A stretch of DNA of 64,000 nt from Ruminococcus sp. AF46-10NS (GTDB lineage Bacteria; Bacillota; Clostridia; Lachnospirales; Lachnospiraceae), in NCBI RefSeq assembly GCF_003474435.1, contig NZ_QRNF01000013.1, positions 1 through 64,000 of the forward strand. The letters run 5' to 3'. This document shows, one piece after another, positions 24,015 to 33,163 of the stretch. Within the stretch, counting starts at the first letter, position 1; each line of letters opens with the position of its first letter. The translations under genes were made by a program, and so were the position numbers. The notes below the pieces were generated by a model. It was not told the DNA's origin, made no database searches, and saw nothing but the letters and a program-made list of their open reading frames with translations.

Positions 24015-26352
24015 GAAGAAGCAGGAACGGGACTGCAGGAAACAGAAAAATATTCCTACAACTGCGCAGCAGAGTATTCCGTATATTCGGATGCTGCAGG
24101 ATGGTATTTGCCAGGTGACAAAGAACTTTTTCTCCAAGACGATTCAGTTTTATGACATCAACTATCAGCTTGCTTTAAATGAGGATAAGACCACGATATT
24201 TGAGAATTACTGTGATTTCTTAAATTACTTTGATTCTTCCATCAGTGTGCAGCTGTCCTTTATCAATCAGCAGGTGGATGTGGCAGAATTTGAGAAAAGC
24301 ATTGACATTCCTGATCAGAACGATGACTTCAATGCCATTCGTGATGAGTACCGTACTATGTTGAAAAATCAGCTTTCAAAAGGAAATAATGGTCTGGTGA
24401 AGACAAAGTATATCACTTTTGGAATCGAAGCAGAAAGCCTGAAGGTGGCAAGACCAAGGCTTGAAAGAATCGAAACAGATATCTTAAACAACTTTAAGGT
24501 CCTGGGAGCACAGGCACATTCACTAAATGGTCTGGAAAGGCTGGAGATTCTATATCATGTGTTCAACCAGGATCGGATTGAACCATTTAAGTTCCAGTAT
24601 AAGATGCTGCCGGAAACCGGATTAAAGACCAAAGATTTTATTGCACCGACTTCCTTTAACTTTTCCAAGAATCAGACATTTATGATGGGAAGAACGATGG
24701 GGAGTGTGAGTTACCTGCAGATTCTTGCACCGGAGCTGACAGACCGGATGCTTGCAGACTTCCTGGATGTGGATGACAGCATCAATGTCAACATTCATAT
24801 CCAGTCCATTGATCAGAGTTCAGCAATCAAAATGATCAAGAGCAAGATTTCAGATCTGGATAAGATGAAGATTGAAGAGCAGAAACGGGCGGTACGTTCC
24901 GGTTATGATATGGACGTGCTTCCATCAGACCTTGTAACCTATGGAGAAGAGGCGAAGAACCTGTTGGAAGATCTGCAGTCCAGAAATGAGAGAATGTTCC
25001 TTGTGACATTTCTGGTAATGAATACCGCAAAGAAGCGTCAGAAGCTGGATAATAATATTTTCCAGGTGCAGGGAATTGCACAGAAATATAACTGTTCTTT
25101 AAAACAACTGGATTATCAGCAGGAAGCAGCACTCATGTCCTGTATTCCACTGGGAGTCAATCGAATTGAAATTCAGAGAGGGCTTACCACATCTTCAACA
25201 GCGATCTTCGTGCCATTTACGACACAGGAACTGTTTCAGGAAGGGGAAGCTCTTTATTATGGATTAAATGCATTATCCAACAACATGATCATGGTTGATC
25301 GGAAACGTCTGAAGAACCCGAATGGACTGATTCTTGGTACACCTGGTTCCGGTAAGTCCTTCTCAGCAAAGAGGGAAATTACAAACTGCTTCCTGATTAC
25401 GGAAGACGATATCATTGTCTGTGATCCAGAAGCCGAATATTCGGCACTTGTGCAGGCACTGCATGGGCAGGTAGTTCGGGTTTCGCCAGTATCTGACCAG
25501 TATATCAATCCAATGGATCTGAACCTGAACTATTCCGAGGAAGATAATCCACTGTCACTGAAAGCAGATTTTATTCTGTCTTTGTGTGAGCTGATTGTTG
25601 GAGGAAAGAATGGACTGGAGCCGGTAGAAAAGACCATCATTGACCGCTGTGTACGGTTAGTATATCAGGAATATCTTGCCGATCCAGTGCCGGAGAAGAT
25701 GCCAATCCTGGAGGATTTATATAACCTTCTGAGAAAACAGGAAGAGCCGGAAGCACAGCGACTGGCCACTTCGTTGGAAATCTATGTTACAGGTTCTCTG
25801 AATGTATTTAATCATCAGACAAACGTGGATATCAATAACCGCATTGTCTGTTTTGATATCAAGGAGCTTGGTAAGCAGTTGAAAAAGATCGGGATGCTTG
25901 TAATCCAGGATCAGGTCTGGAACAGGGTAACGATGAACCGTTCTGCCCATAAGTCCACCAGATACTATGTGGATGAGTTCCATCTTCTCTTAAAAGAGGA
26001 ACAGACTGCAGCTTATAGTGTGGAGATCTGGAAGCGATTCCGTAAATGGGGTGGTATTCCAACTGGCATCACTCAGAATATTAAGGATTTGCTGTCTTCC
26101 AGGGAAATCGAGAATATATTTGAAAATTCAGATTTTATTTATATGCTGAACCAGGCTTCCGGAGACAGGCAGATTCTGGCAAAACAGCTGAATATCTCAC
26201 CAACCCAGCTGTCCTATGTAACCAACAGTAATGAGGGTGAAGGACTTCTGTTTTATGGAAATGTCATTATCCCATTTGTAGACAGATTCCCGAAGAATTC
26301 CCTCTATAAAATCATGACAACCCGCTTGGAGGAGACTTCTGAAGCAGGTTAA
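23896..26352 (+). CDS. virB4: VirB4-family conjugation ATPase
   Basis: An 818-residue ATPase powering channel assembly and transfer. The N-terminus is a highly basic stretch encoded in the region overlapping prgI. The Walker A motif LGTPGSGKSFSAK is at about residue 478, with later motifs IVCDPEAEYSALVQAL, TRYYVDEFHLLLKE and GIPTGITQNIKDLL. The start is placed at ATG 23896 rather than the GTG at 23887, because AGGAGG at 23881-23886 gives a nine-base spacer. The overlap with prgI is 119 bases, unusually long for coupled genes. Confidence 0.92.
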   Translation: MAKKTKQEAQQERLSLVEKRNRQERRNKKSRKEREQEKRRKKQERDCRKQKNIPTTAQQSIPYIRMLQDGICQVTKNFFSKTIQFYDINYQLALNEDKTTIFENYCDFLNYFDSSISVQLSFINQQVDVAEFEKSIDIPDQNDDFNAIRDEYRTMLKNQLSKGNNGLVKTKYITFGIEAESLKVARPRLERIETDILNNFKVLGAQAHSLNGLERLEILYHVFNQDRIEPFKFQYKMLPETGLKTKDFIAPTSFNFSKNQTFMMGRTMGSVSYLQILAPELTDRMLADFLDVDDSINVNIHIQSIDQSSAIKMIKSKISDLDKMKIEEQKRAVRSGYDMDVLPSDLVTYGEEAKNLLEDLQSRNERMFLVTFLVMNTAKKRQKLDNNIFQVQGIAQKYNCSLKQLDYQQEAALMSCIPLGVNRIEIQRGLTTSSTAIFVPFTTQELFQEGEALYYGLNALSNNMIMVDRKRLKNPNGLILGTPGSGKSFSAKREITNCFLITEDDIIVCDPEAEYSALVQALHGQVVRVSPVSDQYINPMDLNLNYSEEDNPLSLKADFILSLCELIVGGKNGLEPVEKTIIDRCVRLVYQEYLADPVPEKMPILEDLYNLLRKQEEPEAQRLATSLEIYVTGSLNVFNHQTNVDINNRIVCFDIKELGKQLKKIGMLVIQDQVWNRVTMNRSAHKSTRYYVDEFHLLLKEEQTAAYSVEIWKRFRKWGGIPTGITQNIKDLLSSREIENIFENSDFIYMLNQASGDRQILAKQLNISPTQLSYVTNSNEGEGLLFYGNVIIPFVDRFPKNSLYKIMTTRLEETSEAG

Positions 26353-26368
26353 AACAAAGGAGAAAACA

Positions 26369-26479
26369 ATGTTACGAGCAATTTCATATGTATTAACTTT
26401 TAGTGGCGGTGCTGTTTTTGGCATCGCTTTTCTCTGTTTATTACAGGCAGGGAAAGGGTATCCGAAGAAGGAGGAGTAA
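26369..26479 (+). CDS. DUF3789-like single-helix membrane peptide
   Basis: A 36-residue protein, MLRAISYVLTFSGGAVFGIAFLCLLQAGKGYPKKEE, with one membrane helix and a short charged tail. It begins after AAAGGAG and ends just before the GTG of the next gene, inside whose ribosome binding site its last codons lie. Small proteins of this type (DUF3789) sit between virB4 and the CD1108-type hydrolase in related ICEs. Function unknown. Confidence 0.72.
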   Translation: MLRAISYVLTFSGGAVFGIAFLCLLQAGKGYPKKEE

Positions 26480-26482
26480 TCA

Positions 26483-29299
26483 GTGGCAGAACAGAGAATG
26501 AAAGTCAGGGACAAGAAAGTCCAGAAGATGACCAAGGATGGTCTGGTGGAAGAAAACCTGACAGATAAATCTTCTGTTCGTGTCAGTAACCGTGTCGGTG
26601 ATGTGCAGATGGGAAGAAAACAGGGGGAAAAAGAAGAAAACCTTGTGGATAAGTCTCCCCGCCAGTCTGAACGGAGTGGGAAAAATATTCGACCCTCTGT
26701 GCAAAAATCCAGAGATGCACCGGAACTGATACGGACAGAGAAGCAAAGTGAGGATTTTGGACAGAGTAGTAAACAGCAAAATAGAAAAAGAATCCGTGCT
26801 GAAGTCGGAAAAGAATCCAGACTTGCAGAAGAATCCGAAGCCGGACAGTCAGGGAGACTGAAAGAAAAACGTGCTGATCTATCAGAAAACAGAGGAGACA
26901 GCCGGAGAAATCAGACAGGTGGCAGCAAAAAGCCAAAACAAAAACAACGTTTGAAGTTTGCTTATGAGGAAACTGGTGCTTCTGTGAAAAATGACAAAGA
27001 TATGGAGAAATTGAACCAGATGGATACGGATGGAGTCAATTTCCGCCATCAGAAACAGAAAGAAAAAGCCAAAAAGTTTTCTTATGAAGAAGCAAGAAAG
27101 AAAAAGGAAGCAAAGCAGCATTCCAAGAAAGCACAGGTCTATCAGGCAAATGAAGGAGAAACTCCTGGAAAGAAAAAATCCCGTTTGAAGTTTGGTGAAG
27201 GGGAATCTGTGAAAACAGAAAAAACTTCTGTTGTCAAGAAAGCAGGAAGTGCAACTTCCGTAGCATTGCACCGTGAGATCAGCAAAAATGAAGACGATAA
27301 TGCGGCGGTAGAAGGTGCCCATAAGTTAGAAGAAAGCGGCGAAGGTGTTTACCGGCTGGAACAGAGAAGTGCCAGACGCAGGAAACAGTGGGCATCCAGA
27401 AAAAGAAGCAGACTTGAAAGACAGGAAGAGAAACAGGCACAGGCTGCATCCCATCAGGAGCAGAAGAAGCTGAAAAAACAGATTCAGAAGCAACAGATCA
27501 AATGGGATTATGCCAAAGCGAAGCGAAGTGAACAGACAGTAGGAACAGCTACAAAAGGTACGATTGATTATATTAAGAAGATTGGCGGTAAGGTCACCAA
27601 CTTCTTTAAAGAAAATCGGAAGGTGTATATCAGTGTAGCAGTTCTGATCGGATTGATGTTTCTGATCATAACGAATGTCACGTCATGTTCTGCAGTGTTT
27701 TTACAAAATGTAATCACTTACACAGGGACCAGTTATCTGTCATCGGATCAGGCAATCCGGGAAGCGGAATTGTATTATACACAGCTGGAAGCTAATCTGC
27801 AGGAGCGGATCAACAACATGGAATCTGAAGAACCGGGACATGAGGAATACCGATATAACATCGGACCTATTGAGCATGATCCGTTTATCCTGATCAGTTA
27901 TCTGTCAGCAAAGTATGAAGAATTTACCTTTGAACAGGTAAAGCCAGAACTGGATGCTCTTTTTGCATTGCAGTATCGGTTAGAAACAGAAGCAGTCAAT
28001 GAGACTGTGACAGAGACAGCAACTGTAAGAGTTGGAGAATCTTTGGGACAGGTTGTGACCAGTGGGTATTGTAACTGCCCAATTTGTTGTGGTATTTGGA
28101 GCGGAGGACCGACTGCCAGTGGAGCATATCCAACTGCCAATCATACCTTAGCGGTAGATGCTTCCAATCCGTTTGTACCAATGGGAACAAAGGTAGTTAT
28201 GAATGGTGTCGAATATACTGTAGAAGATACCGGAGCTTTCGCAAGATACGGTGTACAGTTTGATGTCTATTATGACAGTCATGCGGCAGCATCTGCACAT
28301 GGACATCAAACATGGGAATGTTATCTGGCAGATGATAATGGAAGCAATGAAGTGGAAGTGACCAGGACAAGAGATGTAGATGTGCTGAATGTCACCTTAA
28401 ATAGTGGAAACCTGATGTCAATCTGTCAGGACAGGTTGGGATTTTTCCAGAAAGAACTGTTCAGTGCCTACAACGATACAAAAGGCAACTTGCAGATGTT
28501 TGCAACACCGGTTGATTTTAACTGGTATTCCAGTGTGACCAGCTATTATGGATACAGGATTCATCCAATATCAGGAGCAAATCAGCTTCATAATGGTATG
28601 GATATCGGAGCACCGGAAGGGACAAAAGTAATGGCAGGGCTGACCGGAACGGTTACAACTTCTGCTTATAACGACAGCTATGGCAATTATGTTGTGATCA
28701 AGGACAGTAAAGGCTATGAACTGCGGTATGCACATTTAAGCAGCCGGAGTGTATCTGCAGGAGCATCCGTCACGAAAGGTGATGAGATAGGGCTTGTAGG
28801 AAATACTGGAAATTCTACAGGAAGCCATCTTCACATTGAACTTCTGAAAAATGGAGAGCGGTTAAACCCGATCTTTTATCTGGAAACAGGAGAAGGGGCA
28901 GGATTTGGCGGCAATGAATATACCAGTGAAGCAGCACAGCGTTTGTTAAATGAAGCAGCGAGATATCTTGGGACACCGTATGTGTGGGGTGGATATTCGC
29001 CAAGTGGATTTGACTGTTCTGGATTCGTAAGTTACTGCCTGACACATTCAGGTGTAAGGAATACAGGAAGATTAACGGCACAGGGATTGTATGACATTTG
29101 TACGCCGGTATCTCAGTCAGAAGCACAGCCAGGAGATCTGATCTTCTTTACAGGTACTTACGATGCAGGAGTTCCGGTAACGCATATCGGAATCTATGTG
29201 GGCAATGGTCAGATGATCCATTGTGGGCATCCGGTGCAGTATACGTCCATCAACTCTCCATACTGGCAGAGTCATTTCTATGGATTCGGACGATGGTAA
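26483..29299 (+). CDS. CD1108-type cell-wall hydrolase of the conjugation apparatus
   Basis: A 938-residue multidomain protein. Residues 1-370 are charged and disordered. A single membrane helix lies at about 375-400 (VYISVAVLIGLMFLIITNV). Outside are a 3D-type hydrolase domain (about 522-612, ending with the DxY pattern FDVYYDSHAAA), an M23 peptidase domain (about 686-797, HNGMDIGAPEG and SHLHIEL), and a NlpC/P60 domain (about 823-930, FDCSGFVSYC catalytic Cys and THIGIYVG His). It would open the peptidoglycan for the channel. The start is GTG 26483, eight bases after AAGGAGG. Three hydrolase modules in one protein is at the rich end for the family. Confidence 0.88.
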   Translation: MAEQRMKVRDKKVQKMTKDGLVEENLTDKSSVRVSNRVGDVQMGRKQGEKEENLVDKSPRQSERSGKNIRPSVQKSRDAPELIRTEKQSEDFGQSSKQQNRKRIRAEVGKESRLAEESEAGQSGRLKEKRADLSENRGDSRRNQTGGSKKPKQKQRLKFAYEETGASVKNDKDMEKLNQMDTDGVNFRHQKQKEKAKKFSYEEARKKKEAKQHSKKAQVYQANEGETPGKKKSRLKFGEGESVKTEKTSVVKKAGSATSVALHREISKNEDDNAAVEGAHKLEESGEGVYRLEQRSARRRKQWASRKRSRLERQEEKQAQAASHQEQKKLKKQIQKQQIKWDYAKAKRSEQTVGTATKGTIDYIKKIGGKVTNFFKENRKVYISVAVLIGLMFLIITNVTSCSAVFLQNVITYTGTSYLSSDQAIREAELYYTQLEANLQERINNMESEEPGHEEYRYNIGPIEHDPFILISYLSAKYEEFTFEQVKPELDALFALQYRLETEAVNETVTETATVRVGESLGQVVTSGYCNCPICCGIWSGGPTASGAYPTANHTLAVDASNPFVPMGTKVVMNGVEYTVEDTGAFARYGVQFDVYYDSHAAASAHGHQTWECYLADDNGSNEVEVTRTRDVDVLNVTLNSGNLMSICQDRLGFFQKELFSAYNDTKGNLQMFATPVDFNWYSSVTSYYGYRIHPISGANQLHNGMDIGAPEGTKVMAGLTGTVTTSAYNDSYGNYVVIKDSKGYELRYAHLSSRSVSAGASVTKGDEIGLVGNTGNSTGSHLHIELLKNGERLNPIFYLETGEGAGFGGNEYTSEAAQRLLNEAARYLGTPYVWGGYSPSGFDCSGFVSYCLTHSGVRNTGRLTAQGLYDICTPVSQSEAQPGDLIFFTGTYDAGVPVTHIGIYVGNGQMIHCGHPVQYTSINSPYWQSHFYGFGRW

Positions 29300-29339
29300 G
29301 GAAAAGGGCGGTGTAACAGCCGTCCGGAAAGGAGAAGCG

Positions 29340-29633
29340 ATGAAAAGTCTTGAAAAAGCAACGGCAGATTATGAGAAAGCCAAGGAAAAAATGGAAGCAT
29401 CCAAAGCCAGATATGAAGCAGATTTAAAGCGTTTCAAGGCTGCGGAGATAGCAAAAACAGAAGCGGAAAATCTGGAAATTGTAAAAATTATCCGTGCAAT
29501 GGATATGAGCATTCCAGAGCTGGAAGCTTTCAAAAAGAGAATGAAAAATGAACTGCCCGGCAGGGTAGAAATACAGAAGGAGGAAACAAGGTCTGATGAT
29601 GAATTTAGAGAAGATGAAACAGAAGAAATCTAA
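29340..29633 (+). CDS. DUF4315-like coiled-coil protein
   Basis: A 97-residue protein. A charged coiled coil (EKATADYEKAKEKMEASKARYEADLKRFKAAE) is followed by IVKIIRAMDMSIPELEAFKKRMKN, the DUF4315 pattern, and an acidic tail. ATG 29340 is chosen over upstream starts because AAAGGAG lies seven bases before it. Its end overlaps the DUF4366 gene by 38 bases. The family lies between the CD1108-type hydrolase and DUF4366 in Tn1549-like elements; role unknown, probably structural. Confidence 0.75.
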   Translation: MKSLEKATADYEKAKEKMEASKARYEADLKRFKAAEIAKTEAENLEIVKIIRAMDMSIPELEAFKKRMKNELPGRVEIQKEETRSDDEFREDETEEI

Positions 29634-31022
29634 AAATAGCGTGAAAAAAGGATTGCTTGCGGCAACAACGATTCTTTGCTTGACATCGCCTATGTTGCAG
29701 ACACAGAGTGTGTTAGCGGCAGAGAATACAGCACCCGCAATTACGATTGAAAAGCCAGATGGCTGGAGACAGGGGGAAACGGCAGTCGCAATTACTGTGG
29801 ATGCCAGTCATATGCCAGAAGGATTTTCTATCACAAAAATTGAGCGAAAGCTGGGAAAGACGGAAGCTGGCAGGATGTGACAGGGAATGGAAGTATTTCC
29901 ATTACTGGTAATCAGACGGTCTATGTGCGTGTGACAGATGGTGAGGGGAAGGTCTATGAGCAGAATCGCTCTATTAAGTGTTATGACACAGAAAAGCCTA
30001 CGCTTTCTGCATCTCTGACAGATGGTGTACTGACGATTCAGGGAAATGATACCGTTTCCGGCATTACTTCTGTGACAGTTAATGGCACCACTTATACAGA
30101 TCTGAAGGATGGAATGCTGAGAGTGCAACTGACACAGAAAGATTTTACAACAAAACAGATTGAAATCACGGTAACGGATGGTGCCGGAAATACTTCTGAA
30201 AAGTATGTGTTGCAGAATCCTTATTATGAATGGGCAAAGAAGCAGGCAGAGAAACAGAAAACTTCAGGTGACAGCAATGGTGCGATGGCAACCACGACCA
30301 GTGCAGATGCAACTGGGACTGAGAAAACAACGACTTCACCACTTCCGCAGGATGCACAGGCTTCTGAGCCAACAGATGCAAAAGGAACTGTGGATGATCG
30401 GACAGTGACAGGTATTGAGGAACAGCTTAATAAAGAAGGCGAGACAGCAGATTCTGTTACCAAAACAGCTACGGAAGGCACAAAAGAGTTTTATACCATT
30501 TCAACTAAGAGTGGTAAGATTTTTTATCTGATCATCGACAATTCAAAATCTCAGGATAATGTGTATTTCCTTACCGAAGTCAGTGAGAAAGACCTGATGA
30601 ACTTCACACTTTCTGATTCTGTGACACTTCCGGAAGTAGATATTGTTTATGCAGAACCAGAGAAACAGGCTGAAGAAGAAAAGCCGGAAACGACAGAGAC
30701 AGATGAGAAAGATAAGGTAGAGGATGAAATTCAGATGCCAGAAGACAAAAGTTTGGCAGGGACTTATCTACTGATCGGATTGGTTGCTGTTGGAGCTGCG
30801 GCAGGTGGTTATTACTTGAAAGTCTACAAACCGAAACATGAATATGATGATGAAGATGAGATGGAAGAGGATGAAAATGAATCCGAAGATTCAGAGTCAG
30901 AAAAACGGGAAGTAGACGATGCAGATGAGCAGGAAGAACAGGAAAATGCAGGGACAGAAGTTTTGAAAGATGAAGATTTCAATGATGAGGTACTAGAAGA
31001 TGAAGAAGAGGAGCAGGAGTAA
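29596..31022 (+). pseudogene. DUF4366-like surface protein, frameshifted
   Basis: The N-terminus has a signal peptide (GLLAATTILCLTSPMLQTQSVLAA), followed by an Ig-like beta domain (PAITIEKPDGWRQGETAVAITVDA...), a Thr/Ala-rich stretch, a DUF4366 core (FYTISTKSGKIFYLIIDN... VYFLTEVSEKDLMNF) and a C-terminal membrane helix (AGTYLLIGLVAVGAAAGGYYL) with a long acidic cytoplasmic tail. The frame breaks near 29841: restoring one G (TTGAGCGAAAG to TTGAGGCGAAAG) gives IEAKAGKDGSWQDVTGNGS and joins the two halves. As written, the secreted N-terminal half ends at 29880. It is encoded directly upstream of topB, and its stop adjoins the topB ATG. Confidence 0.8.
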
Positions 31023-33095
31023 ATGAAATTAGTGATTGCAGAAAAGCCATCGGTTGCGATGGCACTGGCTTCCGTGCTTGGAGCCAGAACAAGAAAAGAT
31101 GGCTACGTGGAGGGAAACGGTTATATCGTTTCCTGGTGCGTAGGACATCTAGTTGGATTATGTGATGCATCGGAATACGATGAAAAATATAAAAAATGGA
31201 GATATGATGATCTGCCGATTGTGCCAGAATGTTGGAAACATAAGGTATTGGAAGGTACGAAAAAGCAGTTTGGAATCTTAAAGAAACTTATGAGAGATTC
31301 CAAAGTAGATGAAGTGATCTGTGCCACTGATGCAGGACGTGAAGGTGAGCTGATCTTCCGTCTGGTGTATGAGCAGGCAGGATGTAAAAAGCCGATGAAG
31401 CGACTCTGGATCTCTTCCATGGAAGAACAGGCAATTAAAGATGGATTTGCGTCATTAAAAGACGGTTCGTGTTATGACAGTCTCTATCAGTCAGCTCTTT
31501 GCAGGGCAAAGGCTGACTGGCTGGTGGGAATCAATGCGAGCCGTCTTTTTTCTGTTCTGTATAACCAGAATCTGAAAGTTGGAAGAGTACAGACACCAAC
31601 ACTTGCCATGATCGTGGATCGAAATCAGAAGATCAAGGAATTTACCAAAGAGAAATATTATATGGCTCATATCAAATTTGACGATATGGATGCGGTCACA
31701 GAGAATTTTCAGAAAAAAGAAGATGCAGATAAAGTGGCTGCAGAGTGTCAGGAGCGCATGTGCGAAGTGGAGAAGGATGATGTGAAAGAGAAAACGGTCC
31801 GCCCTCCGAAGCTTTATGATCTGACCACCCTGCAGAGGGAAGCTAACAGAATGTTTGGCTATACCGCACAGCAGACATTGGATGCTGTGCAGGAGATGTA
31901 TGAGCAGAAGCTTGTCACTTATCCGAGAACAGACAGCCAGTATCTGACAGATGAGATGGGAGAAAGTACAGAAACTCTGATTCAGATGTTATTTGGGAAA
32001 ATGCCTTATGCTGAAGGTCTGGAATATCAACCGGACGTGAGTAAGGTATTAAATTCAAAGAAAGTATCCGATCACCATGCGATTATCCCAACCATGGAAG
32101 TAGCCAAAGCAGATATTGGTGAACTGAAAGAACGAAGCCGCAAGATTTTGTATTTGATCAGTGCCAGGGTTCTGACAGCAACTGCAGATCCTTATATTTA
32201 TGAGAGTCATAAATGTCAGATTACCTGCAATTATCATACGTTTTATCTCAATGCAAAGAAAACAAAACAGGAAGGGTTCAAGACAATTGAGAAAAAACTG
32301 AAACAGTTCTTTGGAATCATTGCAGAAAAAGAAGAGCCGGAGTTGGATATCTGGGCAGGCAAGCATTATGGTCCCTGTGATTCTTTTGTATCGGAGCATT
32401 TTACACAGCCACCGAAACAGTACACAGAAGATACCCTGCTTTCTGCGATGGAACGTGCAGGGAATGAAGAGCTGACCGAAGATACAGAAAAGAAAGGACT
32501 TGGTACTCCTGCAACAAGGGCAGCAATCATTGAAAAACTGATTCAGTCTGGCTTTGTGAAAAGGGAAAAGAAAAATCTGGTGCCGACAGATGATGGAAAT
32601 GTGCTGATTACGGTTCTACCGGATGAGATTAAATCTCCGAAGATGACCGCAGAGTGGGAAATGGCATTGAATCATATTGCCCAGAATACAGAGACAGCAG
32701 ATGAATTCCTAAATGGGATTACAGAGCTGATGCAGGAACTGGTTGCCAGGTATCAGGGGATTTCAGAAGAGAAGAAAAATCAGTTTCAGGGAAAGGCAAA
32801 AGGAGAAGTCATTGGCAAATGTCCCCGCTGTGGAGCAGATGTCAGGGAAGGAAAAGTAAATTTTTACTGTTCTGACCGGAAATGTGCTTTTACCTTATGG
32901 AAAAATGATAAATTTCTTGCAAGCCAGGGAAAAAAGATGGATAAGGTGGCAGCAAAGAAGTTCCTGTCTAAAGGAAAAATCCATTATAAGGATCTGGTAT
33001 CAAGAAAAACAGGGAGACAGTATGAAGCAACTGTGGAGATGGTCGATCCCGGAGAGGGAAATGTACAGTTCAATCTTATTTTTCCACAACGATAA
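31023..33095 (+). CDS. topB: DNA topoisomerase III
   Basis: A 690-residue type IA topoisomerase. The TOPRIM domain is at the N-terminus (MKLVIAEKPSVAMALASVLGA; ATDAGREGELIFRL). The active-site Tyr is in VTYPRTDSQYLT at about residue 300, the later motif is GLGTPATRAAIIEKL, and the C-terminus holds a zinc ribbon (CPRCGADVREGKVNFYCSDRKCAF). ICE-encoded copies are thought to resolve DNA linkage during transfer and replication. ATG at 31023 directly follows the upstream stop. Confidence 0.93.
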   Translation: MKLVIAEKPSVAMALASVLGARTRKDGYVEGNGYIVSWCVGHLVGLCDASEYDEKYKKWRYDDLPIVPECWKHKVLEGTKKQFGILKKLMRDSKVDEVICATDAGREGELIFRLVYEQAGCKKPMKRLWISSMEEQAIKDGFASLKDGSCYDSLYQSALCRAKADWLVGINASRLFSVLYNQNLKVGRVQTPTLAMIVDRNQKIKEFTKEKYYMAHIKFDDMDAVTENFQKKEDADKVAAECQERMCEVEKDDVKEKTVRPPKLYDLTTLQREANRMFGYTAQQTLDAVQEMYEQKLVTYPRTDSQYLTDEMGESTETLIQMLFGKMPYAEGLEYQPDVSKVLNSKKVSDHHAIIPTMEVAKADIGELKERSRKILYLISARVLTATADPYIYESHKCQITCNYHTFYLNAKKTKQEGFKTIEKKLKQFFGIIAEKEEPELDIWAGKHYGPCDSFVSEHFTQPPKQYTEDTLLSAMERAGNEELTEDTEKKGLGTPATRAAIIEKLIQSGFVKREKKNLVPTDDGNVLITVLPDEIKSPKMTAEWEMALNHIAQNTETADEFLNGITELMQELVARYQGISEEKKNQFQGKAKGEVIGKCPRCGADVREGKVNFYCSDRKCAFTLWKNDKFLASQGKKMDKVAAKKFLSKGKIHYKDLVSRKTGRQYEATVEMVDPGEGNVQFNLIFPQR

Positions 33096-33107
33096 GTAGT
33101 GTATTGC

Positions 33108-33133
33108 AGGCAGTCTAAGGACTGTCTGTTTTA
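33108..33133 (+). terminator. terminator after topB
   Basis: AGGCAGTC (33108-33115) pairs with GACTGTCT (33120-33127) around TAAG, followed by GTTTTAA. Confidence 0.6.
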
Positions 33134-33163
33134 ATACAAATATATGAAAGAGAGGACCTTAGC